DNA from: Hofstenia miamia
Taxonomy: Eukaryota; Xenacoelomorpha; Acoela; Hofsteniidae
Direction of reading: 5' to 3'
Length of the DNA: 64,000 nt
NCBI GenBank assembly: GCA_900660155.1
Contig: CABFPE010000502.1
Span: 491,212 to 555,211, forward strand
The notes below the pieces were generated by a model, which was not told the DNA's origin, did not search any database, and saw only the letters and a program-made list of their open reading frames with translations. The position numbers and the translations under genes were made by a program. Below, in pieces: positions 57,488 to 64,000 of the stretch (its first letter is position 1; every line of letters starts with the position of its first letter).

Positions 57488-59533
57488 ATGGGAAAGACTG
57501 ATATTGAGAGACAAGCCAAGCGTAGAGAAAAAATTAAACAAGATATTGATAAGTATAAAGATTATTTGGCTAAAGATCGAATAAGAAAGAAGTTAAAACG
57601 GTTACAAGATAAAGAGAAGACGAATTCTGAGCAAGAAGCTTTCAAGGCATCAGAAAGATTGAGAGTTAGAAACTACAGACAAAAAAAGAAGGCAATTGCA
57701 ACAAACATAACTTTACCAAGTGAATCGCCATTTCAATCTAGACAGTCTATTGGGAAAGCACTGAATCGAGTAAAAAGAGCATTACCAAACTCTCCACGGA
57801 AAAAGATATTTGTGATTGCAAAAATGGCTGCAGAGGCTGGTATTGATGTAAAAAGAACACTTGCAAAAACTGTTTCCAAAAAGAAACTTAGTGACGAAAA
57901 TCAGAAAATTATTGAAGACTTTTATTTAAGAGATGCAATATCGTGGCAAGCACCAGGTCGAAAGGATAGAGTTATATTGCGAGAAATTGTTAATGGTAAA
58001 AAAGAGAAAAACACTTTGCAAATACGGTATATGCTGATGTCCCTTAAAGAAGCTTATGAGCTATTTAAAAATGATTTTCAGGAAATTGTTATTGGTCTTT
58101 CAAAATTTTGTGCTCTTAGACCTATTCAAGTGAAACTGTTTGAGCAAATACCACATAATGTTTGTGTCTGTCAATACCATGAAAACGTTCGGTTAATACT
58201 TAATGCTCTTGAACAACACACTAACTTAATTGCAACGTTCTCCGGATTTGTTAGTCAACTGACATGTAATGAAGAAAGCAAAGATTGCATTTACCGTAGG
58301 TGTGACACATGCAAAGATTCGCTTGATTTTTTCAAACCTTCAGATGAAGTTGGCCAAACCATGATCAATTATCAACAATGGCAAAAACCAGAAAAGCGTG
58401 CTGAAAAAATTAACTTATCAGCAACTGTCAATGATGTTTTTAACGACCTGAAGAATCAGACAAATGAATTTCTTGTGCATCGGTTTATTAAGAGATTGCA
58501 ACAGAAACATTTCGCAAAACTTATTGAAGAGTGTGATGGATCTTCAGCTGTCTTACAAGTTGATTTTTCAGAAAATGCCTCAATTGTTAACCAGAATGAA
58601 ATTCAATCAGCCCATTGGTCTCACAAGCAAGTCACTATTTTCACTGGTCATGTTTGGGTTAACAAAAATATCAAGGAGAGTTTTGCTATTGTTTCTGATG
58701 ACTTGGAACATACTAAAGAGGCTATTTATGCTTTCATGTCAGTTTTGCTTAGTATCATCAAGAAAAATTACAGTGAGATCAAAGTTTTGAATGTTTTTAC
58801 AGATGGACCAACTTCTCAATTTAAACAACGATATTTGTTTTCAAACCTTCATGGATGGGAAAATGAATATGGTTTCAAAATTATTTGGAATTTTTTTGCC
58901 ACATCTCACGGGAAAGGAGCAGTTGATGGAATTGGTGGTACTGTTAAGCGTTCCGTTTGGAGAAATGTGCGTACTACCGCTGTTGCCCCAATCGATGCAG
59001 AAGCATATTATGAATTAGTTAAGAGTCTAAATTTGGGTATAACAGTAACATATGTGTCGAGTGAAGCAATAAAAAAAAAGTGCTTTCCAAGATTAGAGGT
59101 ATGGGGGAACACCTTAGCTGTTGCCAACACAATGAAGCTACACTGCATTCAGGTTAGAAATGAAAACCAATTAGAGGTTGCAGCCTTTTCAAATGATGAA
59201 ATATTCAAAGTTGTTAGCATTTTAAAAGTGATTGATAGCAGTGATAATGAATATGAAAGTAGTTCAAGTGACACAACTTCTAATGATATTGTTATTAATA
59301 ATGGGGATTGGGTTTTAGTTGTGTATGAGAATGAACGATTTCCTGGCGAAGTGACAGATACTGCTGGTAGTGATTATGAAGTTTGTGTCATGCATAAATC
59401 AGGAAAATTTTGGAAATGGCCTAAAAAAGAAGACAAGATTCTCTATAAACGTGAAAATATTATCAATCGAATCAGCCCTCCAGTTGTTGCTGGTACAAGA
59501 GGCCAGTTTTTATTTGATGAGATTGTAATTTAA
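57488..59533 (+). CDS. Transposase-like protein, 681 residues, intact
   Basis: Longest uninterrupted ORF in the window. Residues 9-69 are a very basic, probably helical DNA-binding stretch (RREKIKQD, RIRKKLKRLQ, RQKKKA). A Cys/His-rich segment follows (C226, C228, H231, C260, C267, C272, C275). The core has VDFSENASI with D359, QSAHW, VFTDGPTSQFK with D439, and FFATSHGKGAVDGIGG with D480: three spaced acidic residues as expected of a DDD/E transposase, though I assign them by eye. Ser-rich linker about 583-600, then a 605-665 segment (DWVLVVYENERFPGEV, WKWP) like an SH3 or Tudor fold. The ATSHGKG-A-DG-GG block recurs in multicopy unnamed animal proteins. CTTTTTAG directly before ATG could be a splice acceptor, so an untranslated or extra 5' exon is possible. 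Confidence 0.8.
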   Translation: MGKTDIERQAKRREKIKQDIDKYKDYLAKDRIRKKLKRLQDKEKTNSEQEAFKASERLRVRNYRQKKKAIATNITLPSESPFQSRQSIGKALNRVKRALPNSPRKKIFVIAKMAAEAGIDVKRTLAKTVSKKKLSDENQKIIEDFYLRDAISWQAPGRKDRVILREIVNGKKEKNTLQIRYMLMSLKEAYELFKNDFQEIVIGLSKFCALRPIQVKLFEQIPHNVCVCQYHENVRLILNALEQHTNLIATFSGFVSQLTCNEESKDCIYRRCDTCKDSLDFFKPSDEVGQTMINYQQWQKPEKRAEKINLSATVNDVFNDLKNQTNEFLVHRFIKRLQQKHFAKLIEECDGSSAVLQVDFSENASIVNQNEIQSAHWSHKQVTIFTGHVWVNKNIKESFAIVSDDLEHTKEAIYAFMSVLLSIIKKNYSEIKVLNVFTDGPTSQFKQRYLFSNLHGWENEYGFKIIWNFFATSHGKGAVDGIGGTVKRSVWRNVRTTAVAPIDAEAYYELVKSLNLGITVTYVSSEAIKKKCFPRLEVWGNTLAVANTMKLHCIQVRNENQLEVAAFSNDEIFKVVSILKVIDSSDNEYESSSSDTTSNDIVINNGDWVLVVYENERFPGEVTDTAGSDYEVCVMHKSGKFWKWPKKEDKILYKRENIINRISPPVVAGTRGQFLFDEIVI

Positions 59534-59636
59534 AATCTTTAATTTTGATTTTAAGTACAATATTTTAGAAGTCTATTGTATTTAGAAGACTTTGTTCTTG
59601 CATTTTACAGCAATATTACCAGTTATTTCAGAACGG

Positions 59637-60024
59637 TACGTCCGTCACAATAATTTTGTACATCCGTCACAGACTTTGAAGGGGGTAGTATCCCTAAAAC
59701 AGTAAAGTTTCAAATAGTCTTCATATAATTTATCACCAAGGTAGTTTTGTATTGTATTGCCCAATTATGATTGAATTAACTTATCAAAGTTCACAGAAAT
59801 TTGACCTGGTTCATCTTTTACCAGACTTTTTCTAATTTTCTGTGTACGTCCGTCACAGTCTTTTATATGCTAATACATTCTAGTGCCTAAACCTTTTGAA
59901 TATAAATTCTTGATATTTTGTTTCATTTTTACCATATTTTTAAGGCATGGAAAAGTTATTTGTGAAAAAACAAAATTTCCTTACAAATTTTTCTTTTTTC
60001 CTCTCTGAATTGTACGTCCGTCAC
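59637..60024 (+). repeat. Right cluster of TACGTCCGTCAC motifs
   Basis: Motif at 59637-59648, 59659-59670 (TACATCCGTCAC), 59844-59855 and 60013-60024, the last abutting the right terminal repeat. All in the same orientation as most left-side copies. Confidence 0.75.
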
Positions 60025-60041
60025 AATGGAATCCCCCATAA

Positions 60042-61845
60042 GGTAATGCAGCGAATTGCCAATTGGTAAGGTGTTTTAATGAAAACCTAATTGGTTAAAT
60101 GTAAAATACTTTCATGAAAAGAAGTATAGTAACATGTTTTTATGAAAAATTGTAAGCTTGCAGCTGCAGCAAACGAATTCCATGGACTGTGGATTATTCT
60201 AATATTCTAAAGCGAATACAATGAATTGGAAAGAGATCATTTCAAACCAACAATGGCCTTTTGTGATTATTTTCAAACTAATTCAATATGTTGGCAAAAG
60301 ACGTATCAGATAACTGCATTACTGTAATTTTACATAGATTGCTGCACATTAATCATTAAATATTCAAGATATTCCAAGGTAATAAAATGTTTGCATTAAT
60401 AAAATACAACTTAATACTTAATATCGAAAATAAATATGATTAAATGGGGGGGGGCAAATTACAAGCGTCAGTTAGTTCCTGATTGACACATTGCCTACCG
60501 TTCGTTATGTACTAAATGTACAGAACGCACAATCGAAAGGTATGCCACCTTTGTTGAAAATCAATGTTTTAGAATATAAAAACTGTGTTTACAGCAAGTT
60601 ACCTATTAAACTTTCTGAATGAGAAATGTGCATGTTGATTAGAAATTCCTCAGTAAAACACAATAAAAATTTTTTTCATAATTCTTACCGACATAAAATG
60701 GAAATTTCAATTTCCTTTTAAAATCGTATTCCAATAATTTCGTATTCCAATAATTTCGTGGACACTAGCTTCCGCTTTGTACATTTCCCACGAACACACG
60801 CACTTTGTACACCTTATTAACTTTCACATTAAATTTCTCAAAAACTGAATTTTTGAAAATTTTAAATTATGGCAATGAAATCATAGTCAGTATTATGATG
60901 CATACTGATTTTTCTTAGCAGAGACACCAAATACACGTATACTTGCTATTTATACAATCACAATTTTATAAAAATTTTATCTAACAATCAACAATGGTTG
61001 CAAAATCTAACTTAACAAGCGCAAGAAGGCTTTAATTACCCAAGAATGAATATTTAAAATATAAATCATTTAAATTTTGCAGGGTAGTGTCCCTCCATTG
61101 TAAATATATTTAAGTTCAAGCAGGGACTACTAAATTTAGTAGGTCCTCGTTCGAGTGAATACTGCCTGAGCAATGGCCAAAAAATAGGTATTTTGGGAAA
61201 AAGTGCGATTCCCGCTTAATGCCTTAGAAATTTCGAACGGTTTAGCGCCAAATGTAAGGTTTTTGCATTTTCCATATATATTTTCCATATATATATATAT
61301 ATACATAATCTTCATCATCACTTACATTATCAACTCCAAAAAATGAGTAGAGAAATAAAAATTTCCTCTCCTCAAAAGTAATGTACCGGGTGGGGTTTAC
61401 TTAATTTCGATCAAATAGTCTCTAATGTAGGAATTACATCGAAATAATGCTCCATTTATATCTGATGATGTCAGTGAGCGTCACACACACAATTTAGATT
61501 AATATTGCAATTCGAAATTGAAAACTACTATTGGAAAAAAATTAATGGAAATGACACTAAAAAATAAGTTTTTAAAAATTACTTTACAAAAGTCCTGTCA
61601 AATCTTTCAAAACTATTGCAATTGGTTAAAGTAAATTTTTCAACTAACACAAAAAATCACAACTACGAGAGGTACATTAAACATAAATATATGTATGCAA
61701 AATATTATTTTTAACTTAAAATTAACATTCAGCGATGTTTTTTTCGTATAAAGACATGTATTTAGGTTTCTCATTACACTACTCTTAAACTTCGTCTAAA
61801 ATGCCAAAAGAAAATTTTACCAAAATAAATCTTACCAGAACAAAC
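60042..61845. other. Intergenic, no gene seen
   Basis: AT-rich. It contains the perfect-looking short palindrome at 61124-61146 and a TA/CCATATAT simple repeat near 61270-61303. Confidence 0.45.
61124..61146. repeat. Short palindrome
   Basis: GGACTACTAAATTTAGTAGG followed by TCC: 11-base arms with one bulged G. Confidence 0.6.
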
Positions 61846-61851
61846 GGTCTG

Positions 61852-62090
61852 TAGAAATTACATCAACTACAAATTACTTAGACAAGAATTAAATCGACTA
61901 GAAATTACATAAACTAAGACAGCATATGTTCTATCCAATTAAGTTTTTTTGAATATTGAATAATATACTTTGTTAATTTGGCTTATTTTTAGGGCGTACA
62001 GAAATTACATAGACTAGAAATTATATAGACTTTGGAAATTACTTAGACCAGAAATTACATCGACCGGAAATTACTTAGACCAAAAATTTA
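61852..62090. repeat. Degenerate 16-17-base tandem repeats
   Basis: Units of GAAATTACATAGACTA type in two groups, 61852-61916 (about four) and 62000-62090 (about five or six), varying in CAT/TTA and GACTA/GACCA. They lie just upstream of the FLYWCH exon. Confidence 0.7.
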
Positions 62091-62260
62091 AAACCCTTTT
62101 TCATTGGATAACTTAAGAACACGTCAAATAGTCTATTGGAAATATATATTTAAATGATAAAGTCACTCTCAAAATTTCTGTCATTTCCAGTTACATTATT
62201 AATTAATGAAAGTATTAGATATATATGTATTTGTATTATTAGTGTGATAATTGTTTTTAG

Positions 62261-62508
62261 AGATCTATAATGGAAAATATTCAATTTTCAAAAACCTATC
62301 GTGGGAATCCAATGATAATTTTGAATGGTTATAGGTTTACTGTAAATCGTATTAAAAACAATCGCAAATATTGGATGTGTGTTGACTGCAGAGTTAAACT
62401 AATAACCGATATCAACCACAACGTAATTAAATTGCCTGACATTGAAGATCATCCCCATTCATCAAGTTTATCAGAGGTTTCGGTTGCCAGAGAAGCACGC
62501 CGATTAAT
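62261..62508 (+). CDS. FLYWCH-type zinc finger exon (partial gene)
   Basis: After an acceptor TTGTTTTTAG (62251-62260) the frame from the ATG at 62270 reads MENIQFSKTYRGNPMIILNG, then GYRF, YWMCVDCR and a terminal DHPHSS. This is the FLYWCH pattern: aromatic strand, W-x-C, C four residues later, and H-x-H about 25 residues on. FLYWCH fingers occur in MULE-type transposases and in host regulators. The frame runs into a lone N at 62509, so the rest is lost or broken. Confidence 0.7.
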
Positions 62509-62509
62509 N

Positions 62510-62604
62510 TTTTTAGAGATCTATAATGGAAAATATTCAATTTTCAAAAACCTATTGTGGGAATCCTATCATAATTTTTAATGGTTATAGGTTTACTGTA
62601 AATC
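62510..62604 (+). repeat. Diverged partial repeat of the FLYWCH exon start
   Basis: Matches 62254-62348 (offset 256) with about four substitutions in 95 bases, then diverges completely. Unlike blocks A and B this is not an exact duplicate, so it may be a paralogous copy joined at the N. Confidence 0.75.
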
Positions 62605-62725
62605 ATTTTGTGTTTGTTTTAAGTTTTGTAATTCCAGTATAGTTCTACATGAAATTAGTTTTCTTTTTAAATTTTTCATTTTAAATTCACAAGCAATTTT
62701 GATTTCATAACTTTACAGTGTTATC

Positions 62726-63147
62726 ACTACAATGGTTGGTACTTTTTATCAACATATGAAATCTTGAAACCAACATAAGGAACCTTGAGATCAACATAGC
62801 AAATCATTATGACAATATGAACAAAAAATTTGGCATGAATGAGGTATACGTATATCAATTATATCAAAAGAGATATCAAAATTTAGTTTTAGCAGTTGTT
62901 TATTGAGTTGTAATCTAGACTGAATGATAAAATATTATACTTCATTTCATAACAAAAACTCAGATAAATATTTTAATGTACATATGAGATAATTTTAAAT
63001 GATCCACCTAATGTTATTAATCTTCATACCTCATTCATGCTAAATTTTTGTTCATATTGTCATAACAATTTGCTATGTTGATCTCAAGGTTCCCTATGTC
63101 AGTTTAAAGATTTCATATGTTGATAAAAAGCACCAACCCACTACAAT
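62726..63147. mobile_element. Foldback element, about 120-base arms
   Basis: Arms 62726-62846 and 63026-63147 are inverted copies with roughly one difference in ten (shared: CTTTTTATCAACATATGAAA, AACCTTGAGATCAACATAGC, GCATGAATGAGGTAT). The 180-base centre is unrelated. Non-coding. Confidence 0.8.
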
Positions 63148-63211
63148 ATATTTTGTACTGTTTTTAAAACTATATATTTGTGAGATAAATCTCGAATTTT
63201 TTATATTCCAG

Positions 63212-63358
63212 TACCTTTTAGACAACCTTGGATGCTAGTAGTAAGAGACCAGGGCAAGAAGGCACCAAGGGACAGCTATGGCTATTTGCCATGTGGAAAT
63301 GAAAAATTCTATTGGACGCCATCTAGTGACGAAATATTTTTGACAAAACTAAAATGAG
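63212..63358 (+). CDS. Probable exon, MBD-like
   Basis: After TATATTCCAG the frame reads PFRQPWMLVVRDQGKK, DSYGYLPCGNEKFYW and SSDEIFLTKLK, stopping at TGA 63356-63358. The W-x3-V-x-R, Y-x-PCG and S-x-x-E-I-x-x-L spacing resembles the methyl-CpG-binding domain fold. It may be the last exon or may splice earlier. Relation to the FLYWCH exon is unproven. Confidence 0.4.
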
Positions 63359-63717
63359 CAAAATACTTTTTTAGACAATTTGTTTAGAACAAAGTGGATA
63401 TTTTTGATTTTTAGGATTTAGGCAAGCTGATATTTGCAACCACATTTCACTTAAAGCACCCTTGTTGTAACAATGTTTAAACATGCAACGTAATGTTTTA
63501 AGGAAAACAATTCATAGATCCAAAACCCAAATATTTCAAATGAAAAATGATGTGTTATTTGCATTAGAGTGTGTTTCCAAGTGCGTTAATATTGATCAAA
63601 ACAAATATGCAAGAGGTGGAAAACAGCAATTTCTTTAGCAATTGTGTATAAATTGTAAAAGCATACATTACCACATTGGCTTTGAGTTATGAAGTTCAGC
63701 ATTGTACAATCTTCAAG

Positions 63718-63854
63718 TTTCCATCTTCATTCTAAAATATGACGGCACTTCCACATTCACCCAGGAGGTGGCCATCAGAAATGCATTAAGCCATTTATTT
63801 AATGTGGCTGGCTTTCCCCAGGAGGCCTATTGTTACCATGGACCTAAACACATA
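63718..63854 (+). CDS. Probable internal exon, unknown product
   Basis: 137 bases (2 + 45 codons) ending exactly at a consensus GTAAGT donor. Frame: YDGTSTFTQEVAIRNALSHL then FNVAGFPQEAYCYHGPKHI. Base composition is much less AT-rich than the flanks, and codon usage looks coding. The acceptor CTTCAAG is weak. Not recognised; runs towards the window edge, so the gene probably continues beyond it. Confidence 0.5.
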
Positions 63855-64000
63855 GTAAGTAAACAATAATAACAATTCCAAAATAAAATATCTAGTGACA
63901 TTTTATAACACCCAAGTACTATATACTTTGTAAAAATGTAAACTTGGTTAGTGAAAAGAGATATTACATCAATGTATATGGGAAAATAAACTATTAACAC

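Larger units (their letters stand above)
56236..60037 (+). mobile_element. Apparently intact DNA transposon of uncertain superfamily
   Basis: Left end GGGCAATTCCAT and, inverted, right end GGGGGATTCCAT (10 of 12 match), flanked by ATAA on both sides (56232-56235 and 60038-60041), a possible 4-base target duplication. One long ORF (57488-59533) in the middle. GC-rich 12-base motif TACGTCCGTCAC and one-base variants occur at 56600, 56983, 57136 (inverted), 57160, 57173, 59637, 59659, 59844 and 60013, all outside the ORF and none elsewhere that I noticed. An assembly N at 56617 duplicates the first 381 bases, so the real element is about 3.4 kb. Confidence 0.75.

Noticed and set aside
58464-59018. 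Two further plus-strand frames (58464-58790 and 58791-59018)
   Set aside because: They are out-of-frame shadows inside the 681-codon transposase-like ORF.
1-64000. CRISPR arrays, bacterial operons, ribosome binding sites, rRNA genes
   Set aside because: Nothing of the kind seen; gene structure is eukaryotic throughout.

Overview
This window looks like nuclear DNA of an AT-rich invertebrate animal. The evidence is split genes with GT-AG introns, standard stop codons, animal-type gene families (a peroxisomal SCPx/DAF-22-type thiolase and a complete Rab18), a telomere-like TTAGGG tract, and heavy loads of non-LTR, hAT, Tc1/mariner and foldback elements. I cannot fix the phylum. Introns come in two sizes: 39-40 bases, or kilobases.

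Layout. 0.5-9.2 kb: thiolase gene on the minus strand, five exons, 417 residues, ending in SKL; its middle is spoiled by two end-to-end duplicated blocks, each joined by a single N, which look like uncollapsed assembly overlaps. 10.7-14.5 kb: decayed CR1-like retroelement, a tRNA-like relic and a deleted Tc1-like element. 19.9-22.2 kb: a decayed reverse transcriptase of a second class. 22.5-26.6 kb: a MITE with 8-base target duplication, a deleted mariner-like element, and three foldback palindromes. 28.3-28.9 kb: an intronless secreted saposin-like ORF. 30-39.5 kb: hAT scraps, another CR1-like relic, a long relic with CCHC and nuclease-like C-terminus, and a hAT-type MITE. 41.1-44.2 kb: an unrecognised probable exon, a 1000-N gap and retroelement fragments, one abutting a TTAGGG-like tract. 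44.8-55.8 kb: complete Rab18 gene on the minus strand, six exons, 200 residues, with MITEs and two hAT relics inside its introns.

56.2-60.0 kb is the most interesting part: an apparently intact DNA transposon with one uninterrupted 681-codon ORF (VDFSEN, FTDGP and GKGAVDGIGG blocks, Cys-rich segment, SH3/Tudor-like tail), short terminal inverted repeats, a possible 4-base ATAA target duplication, and multiple copies of a 12-base GC-rich motif TACGTCCGTCAC confined to its two flanks. 61.8-63.9 kb: short tandem repeats, a FLYWCH zinc-finger exon, a foldback element and two further probable exons on the plus strand (one MBD-like).

The host genes (thiolase, Rab18, saposin-like protein) do not form a functional cluster. 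Most of the remaining sequence is mobile DNA at different stages of decay.
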